Assembly: GCA_023228125.1 (NCBI GenBank)
Contig: JALOBT010000003.1
Coordinates: 51,401 to 115,400 of the forward strand
DNA length: 64,000 bases
Origin: Candidatus Cloacimonadota bacterium
Lineage (GTDB): Bacteria; Cloacimonadota; Cloacimonadia; Cloacimonadales; Cloacimonadaceae
Direction of reading: 5' to 3'
Shown here piece after piece: positions 51,718-60,474 of the stretch. Below the pieces are notes generated by a model that was not told the origin of the DNA, made no database searches, and was given only the letters and a program-made list of their open reading frames with translations. The position numbers were made by a program, and so were the translations under genes. Within the stretch, counting starts at the first letter, position 1; every line of letters starts with the position of its first letter.

Positions 51718-52588
51718 TTTGCACGATCTCCCGGCACTTTTCTATCTCTTCTTTGATGATCAGGATATAAGGGAAGGTTTTGCTATTCGAGAACTTAGAA
51801 CCCAAAGTATTTGCCTCCCGCTGCATCTCCTGAGAGATGAAATTGAGGGTCTTCCCGATATCTTCCTGCTTGGGTTTATCCAGAGTATCCAGGAAAGTGC
51901 TGATATGTGATTCCAGACGGCTGATTTCTTCCTGAATATCGTATTTATCTACATATATGGCAGTCTCTTGCACGATGCGTTGTTCCAGGTTTTCCAGCTT
52001 GTAAGTGCTTACGATATCACTAATTCGCTTGAGCATATTAGTGAAAAGCTCTTCTTTAAAAGGCTGGATTTTCTCACCGATGCGCCTTAGTGCTGGCAAG
52101 ATCTGGTTCATGGAATCTGTCAATACTGCTTTGATATCCTCAGCTTCCTTATACATAGAGTCTTGCAGATTGGTCAAGGCCTCATTCAGAGTTTCCTTTA
52201 AGATCGAAAGCATATCAGGGTCTTCATCCAGTTGGTTAAGGCTTTGGATCACCCCAGGTTCTTCCAGGATATACGCCAAAGGAGGATCACCCTCAATGCC
52301 GAGCACTTTTTGGGCCTGGAGGATGATTTCATGGTATTTGCGCAATTTGGACTCATTTAAGCGCACTTTTGGCTCTCGCAGGTCACTTATATTGACCCTG
52401 ATCTCGATCGTGCCACGGCTGACGTATCTGGAGAGCGCTGTACGGAGGGAGTGTTCAAAAAAGCTTAGCTCCCGGGGAAGGTAACTTTTAAAATCCAGAT
52501 AGCGCCCGTTCACGCTTTTTATTTCAATGTCACATTCGATATTGCTTTGTGTTTTATGACTTTTCCCAAAGCCGGTCATGCTTTTCAT
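51707..52588 (-). CDS. yicC: YicC-family endoribonuclease
   Basis: A 293-aa YicC-family protein. It starts with MKSMTGFGK, shared by almost all members, continues with EIKSVNGRYLDFKSYLPREL, and closes with the DUF1732 region containing EEISRLESHISTFL and the terminal GSKFSNSKTF and EIEKCREIVQNVA. YicC proteins are reported as RNA-cleaving enzymes or RNase partners; being near rnr fits an RNA-turnover role. TTGGAG precedes the ATG. A 108-bp gap separates it from miaB upstream. Confidence 0.9.
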   Translation of the reverse strand: MKSMTGFGKSHKTQSNIECDIEIKSVNGRYLDFKSYLPRELSFFEHSLRTALSRYVSRGTIEIRVNISDLREPKVRLNESKLRKYHEIILQAQKVLGIEGDPPLAYILEEPGVIQSLNQLDEDPDMLSILKETLNEALTNLQDSMYKEAEDIKAVLTDSMNQILPALRRIGEKIQPFKEELFTNMLKRISDIVSTYKLENLEQRIVQETAIYVDKYDIQEEISRLESHISTFLDTLDKPKQEDIGKTLNFISQEMQREANTLGSKFSNSKTFPYILIIKEEIEKCREIVQNVA

Positions 52589-52696
52589 ATGATCTCCAAT
52601 GATTTAGATAGGGAAGATGCAAGTATCTGCACCCGAGACAGCTGCCTGGGCACCGGTAAGTTTACATAACATGTCTTAAGACTACAAGTGCTTGCG

Positions 52697-53977
52697 TCAC
52701 TCACAGATCAGGGTCCCCGCTGTGGCTTGGCTTACTTTGACCTTGACCAGGGTTCCGATTTTAGATTCATCACCAGTCAAAACCGCGATTTTAAAATCTC
52801 TGGTCTTGCCGGATACCTGGCTCTTGCTTTTTTTACTAAAGCCTTCCACATAGACTTCGACTTCTTTGCCGATCTTAGCGCGGAATTTCCTTAAAGTGAT
52901 TTCTCGCTGCAAATCGATCATCTTTTGCAATCTGCTGAGGCGAATCGCTTCTGGAAGCTGATCTGGATATTGGGCCGCAGCAGTTCCTTCACGTTCGCTA
53001 TATTTGAAACAAAATGCATAATCAAACTCGATTTCGCGCATTGCAGATAGAGTTGCTTCAAATTGCTCCTGGGTTTCACCGGGAAAGCCGGCAATGAGGT
53101 CTGTGGTGATGCCGATGCCTGGAACGGCCTTTCTGAGGGCTTTTACCCGATTTAGATACTGTTCATAGCTGTAAGAGCGATTCATGCGTTTCAGGCTCTC
53201 ATTACTGCCGCTTTGCATAGGCAGATGTATATGTTCGCAGAGCTTACCGCCTTTTCCCATCACCTGAACCAATTCATCGGACAGATCTTTGGGATGTGAG
53301 GTGACAAAGCGCAGACGATAGAGCTCCGGCACATCTTCCTGCAGTCTAACAAGCAAAGCTGGAAAGCTTAAATCCTTCCAGTGATAGGAATTGACGTTCT
53401 GTCCAAGCAGGGTGACGTCCATCATATTTCGAGCAACTGCAGCGCGCACATCCAGCAGAATATCTTCATAAGGACGGCTGCGTTCCCGGCCCCGTACATA
53501 GGGAACTATGCAATAGGAGCAGTAATTGTCACAGCCTCGCATAATGGTTACAAATGCGCAGTTTTCGCCTTGGTGGACGGGCAGCAGATGTTCATAGTTT
53601 TCGTATGAATTGAACTTCAGCAGAGAGCCTTGAGCCTGTTCCAAAAGGTGGGGCAGTGCCCTGTATTGATCCACTCCCACGGCGTAATCTATACCCAGGT
53701 CTTCTGAGATCAGCCTCTCCCCTATTCTCTGAGCCATGCAGCCCAAAAGCGCTATCTTCAGCTCTGGTTTACTCTTTTTGCGATGTCTTTCGTTTGAGAT
53801 TCTGCCCAAAACCCGCTGTTCTGCATGCTCGCGCACCGAACAGGTATTAAAGAGCAGAATGTCTGCAGTATCAATGTCTGAGGCCTGCTCATAGCCCGCA
53901 TCATTCAGGATTGAGATGATCAATTCGCTATCTGACACGTTCATCTGACAGCCATAGGTTTCTATATAGTATTTCAA
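52697..53977 (-). CDS. miaB: tRNA-2-methylthio-N6-dimethylallyladenosine synthase
   Basis: A 426-aa radical-SAM methylthiotransferase modifying A37 of tRNAs. The auxiliary [4Fe-4S] cysteines lie in YGCQMN, NTCSVREHAEQR and LGCMAQR; the radical-SAM cluster is in RGCDNYCSYCIVPYVRGRE (CxxxCxxC). A C-terminal TRAM domain begins near residue 365 (KEVEVYVEGFSKKSK). The SVREHA sequence after the second cysteine favours MiaB over RimO or MtaB. It overlaps aroF by 4 bases. Confidence 0.94.
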   Translation of the reverse strand: MKYYIETYGCQMNVSDSELIISILNDAGYEQASDIDTADILLFNTCSVREHAEQRVLGRISNERHRKKSKPELKIALLGCMAQRIGERLISEDLGIDYAVGVDQYRALPHLLEQAQGSLLKFNSYENYEHLLPVHQGENCAFVTIMRGCDNYCSYCIVPYVRGRERSRPYEDILLDVRAAVARNMMDVTLLGQNVNSYHWKDLSFPALLVRLQEDVPELYRLRFVTSHPKDLSDELVQVMGKGGKLCEHIHLPMQSGSNESLKRMNRSYSYEQYLNRVKALRKAVPGIGITTDLIAGFPGETQEQFEATLSAMREIEFDYAFCFKYSEREGTAAAQYPDQLPEAIRLSRLQKMIDLQREITLRKFRAKIGKEVEVYVEGFSKKSKSQVSGKTRDFKIAVLTGDESKIGTLVKVKVSQATAGTLICE

Positions 53978-54747
53978 AAATTCGCCTTCTTGATGAGCGA
54001 ACGCATTTCCGGAGCGAGCTGCAGGATCATGCTGATCACGTCCGGGCTCACGGTTTGATTTGCATCGCAGATGCTTTCCTTAGGGCATAGTTGAGATTCG
54101 ATCATCAGTCCATCTGCTCCAGCGGCGATAGCGGCCAAGGCCAAAGACGGCACCAGAGACCGGTTTCCGGCGGCGTGGGAAGGATCGATGATGATGGGAA
54201 GTTTACTCTTGTGCTTCATCACCGCTATGGCCGAAATATCCAGCGTATAGCGTGTTCCAGGTTCAAAGGTGCGGATTCCCCGCTCACACAGGATCACATT
54301 TTCGTTTCCGCTTTCGATGATGTATTCTGCTGCAGCCAACCATTCATCGTAAGTAGAGGCGATCCCGCGTTTGAGGATCACCGGTTTATCTATCTTACCC
54401 AGAAGCTCCAGCAGTGGGTAATTGTTCATATTACGTGTCCCCACCACCAGGATGTCGATATGGCTGGCCATAAATTCCACCTTATCGGTTTGAGTAACCT
54501 CAGATACGGTGATGAGCCCCAGTTCTTTACCTACCTGGGCCATGTGCATGATTCCGGCATCACCAAGGCCACGGAAGCTGTGAACCGAAGTTCTCAATTT
54601 GTATGCACCTCCGCGCAACATGGTGATTCCCCGCGCTTTCAGGTCTTGCGCGGTTTCGTAAAGGCTTTCATAATCTTCTATCGAGCAGGGACCGGCGATC
54701 ACCTTAAAATCATCGGCTCCAAAGCTTAAATCATTCATTTTATCCAT
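53974..54747 (-). CDS. aroF: 3-deoxy-7-phosphoheptulonate synthase, AroF/AroG beta type
   Basis: A DAHP synthase joining phosphoenolpyruvate and erythrose-4-phosphate, the first step of the shikimate pathway. The 257-aa product has KVIAGPCSIED, LRGGAYKLRTSVHSFRG, VILKRGIASTYDEWLAAAEY, ILCERGIRTFE and PIIIDPSHAAGNRSLVP. Only the catalytic barrel is present; neither an N-terminal ferredoxin-like/ACT nor a chorismate-mutase regulatory domain is fused. Three ATGs are possible (54780, 54747, 54738); 54747 is chosen for AGGA 8 bases upstream. It overlaps the preceding gene's end. Confidence 0.92.
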   Translation of the reverse strand: MDKMNDLSFGADDFKVIAGPCSIEDYESLYETAQDLKARGITMLRGGAYKLRTSVHSFRGLGDAGIMHMAQVGKELGLITVSEVTQTDKVEFMASHIDILVVGTRNMNNYPLLELLGKIDKPVILKRGIASTYDEWLAAAEYIIESGNENVILCERGIRTFEPGTRYTLDISAIAVMKHKSKLPIIIDPSHAAGNRSLVPSLALAAIAAGADGLMIESQLCPKESICDANQTVSPDVISMILQLAPEMRSLIKKANF

Positions 54748-56666
54748 TTTGCATATCCTATTGATATTCCATCGTTGCATACCATAAAATCCCAGCAGCC
54801 ATATCTGTCCAGTAATAGCTCCATGATCATCGCTGCCAGTTGAATGGTAATCAGTTCATAACTATTGTTTACCATATCTTTATACTCTTCTTCGTCATCG
54901 TCTTCCAGAGAAGATTTGAAGTCACCTAAATCACCCAGGCTGATTAAAAGCTCAGGACTGCTCAAAATCTGACGATAATCCATCTTTTTGACGACTCTGG
55001 CCAGCACCGTAGCCGTGAGCCCCACTGCTATGATATTGATATTCTGTAGCTTCGGCAAAGCCTCAAGGTCTTTTTTTACTCTGAGTATGGCAGATTTACC
55101 TGCTTCCTCTATTCGCAGCAGGCTTTGCAAACCAAAGTCCAGGGAGATACCTTGAACCCTATCCCTGGCATCTTTCCAAGCGAGCTCTGTACTGGCTCCT
55201 CCGATATCGATCACAAGGTTGTTCATGCCTTCTTTCATCAGAGGCAGAGCGGCTTGCCAGGCATAGTGCATCTCGGTTTTTGCGCTGATGATCTTGGTTT
55301 TATACTGATATTCCTTTTTGATGCGATTCAGCAGTTCAGAGGCGTTTGATGCCACCCTATTTACCCCTGTAGCAATCAATATTTTCTCAGAGGGCAACCA
55401 ACGATCCCTATTCAGAATGTCCTGGATAGCCTCAAAGGCCCGCTCCAGACTCCGATCCGAGAGCACTCCATCCGCTATATCTTTTCCCAGATAGGTGCTG
55501 CACCAGCTTCTGTGGATCAGCTCTCCCCTACTCTTGTTATACAAAATATAATTCATATTGTTTGAGCCCAGATCGCAAACGCTGAGCAGTCTATCTTCAG
55601 GATATTTTGCCTTCAGATAGTCTGCCAGCATCTTTCCTGCCAGCTCACTATTAGATGTCTTTTGCGCAAAATCTCCGTGCGGAACCTGTGCAAAAAGCTC
55701 CCTGATGCCTTCCACGTCTTGCGGGAAGTCTTCTACGACCACCGCTGGCGGATAATCTTCTACTCCAGCCAAGAGGACTTCTTCTTCAGGATAGTTCTTA
55801 CGGGGAACACAGATCATGGATTTACCCAAAGAGAGAATCTCCGAGAAAGTGCTATAGCCCGGTTTACAAATCACCAGATCGGCAGCATGCATTAGACTTA
55901 AGAAATCCTCATCCGGTGAAACTCTGATCAAATTGCCGATTTCTGAGGCCTGATAAGGGCTCATTACCACCCCATTCCAGGCTTTACAGATCTCCTGTAA
56001 AGGCAGGTCTATAGTCCCCTCTCCGCCAAACATCATCAGCAGAATGGGCTCATCACTGTCTATATCATAAATAGTTCTAATATCTTTGAATTCAGACTTT
56101 TCACGGGTCAGCAGTCCTCCAAGGACAGGGTATTTGAAACCTGGTACACTGCCTTTATTGCCCAGATCCAGCAGATAGCTTTTGTCCATCCTGCGATACA
56201 GGCCCCAGATGGTATTGATCACTGGCAGCATATCTTCATCATCGGAAAAGATGCCACCATAGATAAAGGCCCAATCAAAATTTGAAACTCCAAAGACCGG
56301 AACCTCCGCATAGCCGCAAGCTTCCACGATGAAGAAGGGAATATCCGCAATCACCAGATCGATCTTCTCCTGGCGCAGAAATTCCACTTCCCGGGCCACG
56401 ATCTCTTCTCTTTGACCAAAAAGCTTTAGCAATGCCTTCTTGGTAGCAGGCAGATCAGTAACCAGATTGGCGCCATGCACCACTCCCCTATCGATGCTGA
56501 TTTCGCGATATTGATAGTCCTCAGCCTTCAGCTCTTGAAAGAGAAAACGGGGACGGTCCGTGCACAGATATACATAGATGCCAAAACGGATGAAACTATC
56601 TGCCAGAGCGGCGATGCGGGAGGCATGGCCAAAGCCATGACTGGATGCGTATAATGCTATTTTCAT
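54735..56666 (-). CDS. Fusion protein: GT-B glycosyltransferase-like domain and Ppx/GppA phosphatase-like domain
   Basis: A 643-aa two-part protein. Residues ~1-352 are a GT-B fold like the predicted glycosyltransferases that begin with ASSHGFGHASR (compare MurG-type and the N-terminal half of plant arabinokinases); LMMFGGEGTIDLPLQ and KPGYSTFSEILSLGKSMICVP are its donor-side motifs. Residues ~358-643 are an ASKHA exopolyphosphatase/GppA-type domain with phosphate-1 motif VCDLGSNNMNYILYN (D365) and phosphate-2 motif VIDIGGASTELAW (D487). An acidic insert DDDEEEY lies near residue 600. I know of no characterised protein with this pairing. It overlaps aroF and follows a NusG-II protein by 7 bp. 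Confidence 0.82.
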   Translation of the reverse strand: MKIALYASSHGFGHASRIAALADSFIRFGIYVYLCTDRPRFLFQELKAEDYQYREISIDRGVVHGANLVTDLPATKKALLKLFGQREEIVAREVEFLRQEKIDLVIADIPFFIVEACGYAEVPVFGVSNFDWAFIYGGIFSDDEDMLPVINTIWGLYRRMDKSYLLDLGNKGSVPGFKYPVLGGLLTREKSEFKDIRTIYDIDSDEPILLMMFGGEGTIDLPLQEICKAWNGVVMSPYQASEIGNLIRVSPDEDFLSLMHAADLVICKPGYSTFSEILSLGKSMICVPRKNYPEEEVLLAGVEDYPPAVVVEDFPQDVEGIRELFAQVPHGDFAQKTSNSELAGKMLADYLKAKYPEDRLLSVCDLGSNNMNYILYNKSRGELIHRSWCSTYLGKDIADGVLSDRSLERAFEAIQDILNRDRWLPSEKILIATGVNRVASNASELLNRIKKEYQYKTKIISAKTEMHYAWQAALPLMKEGMNNLVIDIGGASTELAWKDARDRVQGISLDFGLQSLLRIEEAGKSAILRVKKDLEALPKLQNINIIAVGLTATVLARVVKKMDYRQILSSPELLISLGDLGDFKSSLEDDDEEEYKDMVNNSYELITIQLAAMIMELLLDRYGCWDFMVCNDGISIGYAKWIK

Positions 56667-56673
56667 TTTTCCT

Positions 56674-57036
56674 CTATTGCAGGATCAGCCTGTGCTCTTT
56701 GGCTCTGTGTTCAAATTCCAGCACCAAGCGATTTGGCAGACAGATGATGGGCATGGTTTGGTTAAAGCCTTGTTTTACACAGCGTTTATCCGGACAGTCT
56801 GAGCTGAGCATACGCGCTTTGCCATCCGAGATCTGCACCGTATTATGCTGATCAATTTCGATAAGTAGATCTTGAGACAGGGAGTATTCTCCCCACAGGA
56901 CGTCTCCCTTATATATATAGAGCATTTTGTCATCTGTCGCAGCATGGTTTCGCCAGAGCAGAACTGCTACGATCAGGCAGGCCAGGATCAGGATTACATC
57001 GCTGATGCTGAGCTTTTTCAGCAGTTTATTGGTCAT
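56674..57036 (-). CDS. NusG domain II-containing membrane-anchored protein
   Basis: A 120-aa protein with one N-terminal membrane helix (~12-29) followed by a NusG_II/DUF1312 domain (~35-118). The sequence CPDKRCVKQGF near residue 82 and ICLPNRLVLEF near the end are typical of this extracytoplasmic family, which in many anaerobes is found next to Rnf or FMN-dependent electron-transport genes. It overlaps amrS by 11 bases. Its role is unknown; ApbE in the same transcript gives a weak link to flavinylated electron transport. Confidence 0.85.
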   Translation of the reverse strand: MTNKLLKKLSISDVILILACLIVAVLLWRNHAATDDKMLYIYKGDVLWGEYSLSQDLLIEIDQHNTVQISDGKARMLSSDCPDKRCVKQGFNQTMPIICLPNRLVLEFEHRAKEHRLILQ

Positions 57037-58030
57037 ACTGCCCGTAGATTTGTCTCCCGCAATGTGGACATTTATTGTCGCTCCCCACCTGGCAATCAGT
57101 GGAAAACAGTGTCCTGCGCATCAGTATCTTGCCGCAGTCTGGACACTGGCAATCCCTAAAACCGTCCACCGCCAAATTCCCGCCATATACATAAGAGAGT
57201 TTCTTTAGCGCAATCTGGCGAGCCCGCGCAATATCCTGCACCCTGGTCGCGGGCAGATCGGTAAGGTAGGTAGGATGGTAGGCCGAGATATGTAGCGGGA
57301 TTTCTGGGCTGATTGAAGCAATAAAATTTACCAGTTCACATAGCTCTTTCTCTTTGTCATTGAGCCCGGGGATCAGCAGCAGAGTAAGCTCCAGATGCAC
57401 TCCCGCTTCCCAGATCGCACGGATATTTGTTTTGATCGGCTCCAGGCTTCCGCCGCATTGCTCTTTATAGAAACCTTCCGTGAACCCCTTGAGATCGATG
57501 TTCATAGCCGCTATATGTGGCAAAAGCTGAGCCAGGGGCTCTGGATTCAGAAAGCCGTTGGAGATCAGGGCGATCTTTACCTCCGGATACATAGTCGCAA
57601 AATCCAGGATGTATTCATACCAGGTCAGCGGCTCCGTATAGGTAAAGGCGAGCTGCCTGGTAGTGGGATTGTGCTTGAGGACCCCGCTGTAAAGCTCTTC
57701 CAAAGAAAGTTCAATGGTCGGGCTGGCAAATTGTGAGATCTGATAATTCTGACACCAACGGCACTTAAGATTACAGGAATTTGGCCCCAGAGACAGGATA
57801 TTGCTGCCGGGACGAAAGTGGTAAAAAGGCTTTTTCTCGATGGGATCCACTGAAATGCCCAAAGCCTGCGCATAATTCACCGCCCAAAGTTTGCCCGCGA
57901 TATTCTCCCGGGACCTGCATTTGCCCATCTCCCCCACCGGGATCACGCAGTAATGTGGGCAGAGCTCGCATTGGAGTAGATCACCTTCGAGTTTTTTGTA
58001 GTACATCGCTTCACGAATCAATTCAGACAT
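57026..58030 (-). CDS. amrS: AmmeMemoRadiSam system radical SAM enzyme
   Basis: A 334-aa radical-SAM protein of the AmrS group. The radical-SAM cluster is CNLKCRWC (CxxxCxxC) near residue 84 in SLGPNSCNLKCRWCQNYQIS. The N-terminal zinc or cluster motif CELCPHYC and the GKCRSRE stretch at residues ~18-42 are characteristic, as are two C-terminal CxxC pairs. AmrS usually works with AmmeMemo (AmrA/AmrB) proteins in an unsolved modification pathway; those partners are not here. It overlaps waaA by 13 bases. Confidence 0.88.
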   Translation of the reverse strand: MSELIREAMYYKKLEGDLLQCELCPHYCVIPVGEMGKCRSRENIAGKLWAVNYAQALGISVDPIEKKPFYHFRPGSNILSLGPNSCNLKCRWCQNYQISQFASPTIELSLEELYSGVLKHNPTTRQLAFTYTEPLTWYEYILDFATMYPEVKIALISNGFLNPEPLAQLLPHIAAMNIDLKGFTEGFYKEQCGGSLEPIKTNIRAIWEAGVHLELTLLLIPGLNDKEKELCELVNFIASISPEIPLHISAYHPTYLTDLPATRVQDIARARQIALKKLSYVYGGNLAVDGFRDCQCPDCGKILMRRTLFSTDCQVGSDNKCPHCGRQIYGQYDQ

Positions 58031-59253
58031 TGTTTTATACCTCTTACATGAACGTTTAGCGCATGCGCATTTTCCGTCAAGACTATTTTTGCTTTTCGCC
58101 CCAGATCTTCTCTTTGAGGGCGGTTTGCGGCCAATGCCAGGATGTCTTCTAATAGACTATCTTTGTCTGAGATAATGATCGCGTTTGCTGCCGCCAGTAT
58201 CCGCACCGAGTCCTGGCAGGAGGAATAATACTCTCCGATGATGATCGCTTTGCTATAGTAGGCAGGCTCCAGAGGATTGTGTCCCCCAAAATCGTAAAAG
58301 CTGCCACCCACTATCACCAGATCAGAGATTGCGTAGGCCTTAGTCAAATGCCCCAGGGTATCGATCAAAAGGATGTTCCAGCCTCTTTGGGGATCCAGCT
58401 TAGAGAGCTTCTGATAGTTTGTGCCGCTTAGCAATTTCTCTAATTCCGGGATGCGCTTCGGATGTCTGGGAGCCAGGATCACTTTCAGAGCAGGTATGCT
58501 GCGTTTGGGTTCGGCTAAAATCCCCAAAATCAGCTCCTCTTCGCCAGGACGTGAACTGCCCCAAGAAATGACGAAATCATCTTCCCTAATACCCAGGTCA
58601 GCTTTGATTGTGCTCTCATCGAAATCAGGTAAACTCAGGCAAAACTTGAGGTTTCCAGCGTGAGTAACCGGCACTCTTGTGAAGAGCTTCTCAAACCGCA
58701 TCTTATCCTCTGCGCTTTGAGCCATAATGGCTTTGATAGAGCTGCCGATCATCTGCAGCAGGGGGGCTATCTTCAGATAGTTTTTCAGCGATTTCTCCGA
58801 AAGCCGGGCATTGACAAAGACGATGGGAATAGCAGCTTTAGTGGCTGCATATAGCATATTCGGCCAGATTTCCGTTTCCACGATCAGAATCAAACGCGGC
58901 TGAAGAATGCGCATCTGCCTCTGCCTCAAGTGCAATACATCCACGGGAGCAAGGCTGATGCTGAGCTGAGGAAAGATACTGCGCGCCAAAGCCCTGCCTG
59001 TAACGGTAACTGTATTTATATGGATGGGATAGCCTTCCTGAAGCAATTCTCGGATCAAAGCAGCAGCAGCATTGACCTCTCCCACAGAGGCTGCATGAAT
59101 CAAGATTGGCCGCTCCTGGCACCTTGCAGGCCTTTGAAAGCTCTCATTATATTGATATAAGGCACCTATTAGCCTCAACAGTGGATAGCTAATAAAGTAA
59201 ATCACCTCAAGCAAGAGGTTCAGCAGGTAAAATAGAGCCTTATAAAGTTTCAT
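58018..59253 (-). CDS. waaA: 3-deoxy-D-manno-octulosonic acid (Kdo) transferase
   Basis: A 411-aa GT30 glycosyltransferase adding Kdo to lipid A. Evidence: an N-terminal membrane helix (~8-28), the catalytic HAASVGEVNAA near residue 53 with the general-base Glu, LIIVETEIWPNMLYAA near residue 125, VFVNARLSEKSLKNY near residue 144, and the C-terminal GGSFYDFGGHNPLEPAYYSKAI donor region near residue 315. With lpxB it shows a lipid A-Kdo outer membrane. The ATG is preceded by AAGGGAAG and is only 17 bp from the terminator of tRNA-Asp. It is the first gene of the long minus-strand block. Confidence 0.95.
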   Translation of the reverse strand: MKLYKALFYLLNLLLEVIYFISYPLLRLIGALYQYNESFQRPARCQERPILIHAASVGEVNAAAALIRELLQEGYPIHINTVTVTGRALARSIFPQLSISLAPVDVLHLRQRQMRILQPRLILIVETEIWPNMLYAATKAAIPIVFVNARLSEKSLKNYLKIAPLLQMIGSSIKAIMAQSAEDKMRFEKLFTRVPVTHAGNLKFCLSLPDFDESTIKADLGIREDDFVISWGSSRPGEEELILGILAEPKRSIPALKVILAPRHPKRIPELEKLLSGTNYQKLSKLDPQRGWNILLIDTLGHLTKAYAISDLVIVGGSFYDFGGHNPLEPAYYSKAIIIGEYYSSCQDSVRILAAANAIIISDKDSLLEDILALAANRPQREDLGRKAKIVLTENAHALNVHVRGIKQCLN

Positions 59254-59270
59254 AATTCTTCCCTTAACGA

Positions 59271-59294
59271 AAAAGGACGCCCCAAAAGGCGTCC
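59271..59294 (-). terminator. Rho-independent terminator after tRNA-Asp
   Basis: Inverted repeat of 7 bp (59275-59281 and 59288-59294; GGACGCC with GGCGTCC) with a 6-base loop, followed on the minus strand by a run of T. It lies 8 bp after the tRNA 3' end and 17 bp before the waaA ATG, so any transcript reaching waaA from the tRNA must read through it. Confidence 0.85.
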
Positions 59295-59301
59295 GAATTT
59301 C

Positions 59302-59379
59302 TGGCGGGAGCGACGGGACTCGAACTCGCGACCTTCTGCGTGACAGGCAGACGTTCTAACCAAACTGAACTACGCCCCC
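59302..59379 (-). tRNA. tRNA-Asp (anticodon GTC)
   Basis: A 78-nt tRNA on the minus strand with encoded CCA. The acceptor stem GGGGGCG pairs with CGCTCCC (one G-U), the D arm contains AGTTCAGTTTGGTTAGAAC, the anticodon loop CTGTCAC gives anticodon GTC, and the T arm has GTTCGAGTC. All arms fold normally. Confidence 0.97.
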
Positions 59380-59964
59380 AGCGTTGTTCTTGTTGCATAT
59401 GTTAAAACACATTCCACAAAGCCTGTTTTTTTGTCAAGCAGAATCTTCATTAGGAATTCCAACAAACCAAACATATCAAGTATATAATGAGCTTTATCTA
59501 TATCGCTTTAGCAACTATAGATGCCCAGGTATTTCATTTTCAGATTGGGCATGTTTTGCTCTGGTTTCAAAGCTGGGAGTACATTCAAAGTCATATTTTG
59601 TGCGGTTGTTTAGAACTTTTTTATCCTCAACCCAGACTACCCTCTCCCCTTTGTTGTAGTGGAGATGACGTGGAAATAGTAGGAAAATATTCTCTTATCT
59701 CCAGTCCTTATCTACCATAAGCTATGCAGAAGGGCAAGTGCAATTTATGGGATAAGAAAGCTGAAGAAAATATTAAAATCAGATTCGACTGAAATATTGT
59801 GACAATACTTAAAATTTCTTGTTGACTGGAAAATGGATATTGAATATCTTGCAAGCATAAGAGAAATCATTGAAGAAAAGCTTATCTGTTTTTGCCACCT
59901 TCTTCCATGAATCCATTTTTTATGGCGAATATGCGTTGATAACTAATCTCTATGAGGAGTTTTT
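59380..59964. other. Non-genic stretch upstream of tRNA-Asp
   Basis: About 585 bp without a convincing gene. On the minus strand a perfect TTGACA (59432-59437 in plus coordinates) lies some 50 bases before the tRNA-Asp start and may be its -35 element; no good -10 was found. The stretch also holds the second copy of the 120-bp interspersed repeat. On the plus strand, TTGACT (59822) with TATCTT 17 bases later could be a promoter for the small secreted protein at 59965. Confidence 0.5.
59638..59760 (+). repeat. Interspersed repeat, copy 2 (related copy at 6597-6720)
   Basis: Starts ACCCTCTCCC and ends near GGGATAAGAAAG. Ordered similarity to 6597-6720 over about 120 bp in the same orientation, with several small gaps. 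Both lie in gene-poor zones. Not recognised as a known element. Confidence 0.55.
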
Positions 59965-60474
59965 ATGATTACCTTGAAGAACATGGCTATGGTTTTCGTA
60001 ATGGCTGTATGGACTGTGCCATTATGTGCCCAAAACGCGTTACAGCCGCCAATGGGTGTATCTGGGAGTTTTAAATATTCGTGTACTGGTGCCAGCGGAA
60101 CATATTACTCTATCCCTATCTTTCATAGTGATTCGAATCATCCCTCTGTCTCACTGGTATTTCAATCTCATCAATACAAACGCTATTGGAACTATAAATC
60201 CCCCATTTTACCTATCTGCTACGATGATGAAACTTATTTTTTGATGCTCGATCATGTTAAGGATGAGATCACATTTGATGGTAGCGCACATTATCCTGAA
60301 TTCATGCAAAACATTGGGGCTATAAGCTGCGATAATTCTGAGAATTGGCGAGAAATCGCAGTAACAAAACCAATGAAATTCTCTTCCCCGATAATACTAC
60401 TTCATGACAAAGAAGCACTTTCTGCACAGGCAGATATCAATTTTCCTGGGTATCTATCTATGCAGAAAGAGTAA
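59965..60474 (+). CDS. Small secreted protein of unknown function
   Basis: A 169-aa protein with a signal peptide (MITLKNMAMVFVMAVWTVPLCAQ) and a mature part of ~146 residues containing three cysteines (YSCTGAS, PICYDDETY, ISCDNSE) and many aromatic residues. The ribosome site GAGGAG is well placed. There is no sorting domain at its C-terminus and no recognised family. It precedes the decayed metallopeptidase gene by 123 bp; that gap includes an 8-bp hairpin (60541-60560) not followed by T residues. Confidence 0.6.
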   Translation: MITLKNMAMVFVMAVWTVPLCAQNALQPPMGVSGSFKYSCTGASGTYYSIPIFHSDSNHPSVSLVFQSHQYKRYWNYKSPILPICYDDETYFLMLDHVKDEITFDGSAHYPEFMQNIGAISCDNSENWREIAVTKPMKFSSPIILLHDKEALSAQADINFPGYLSMQKE

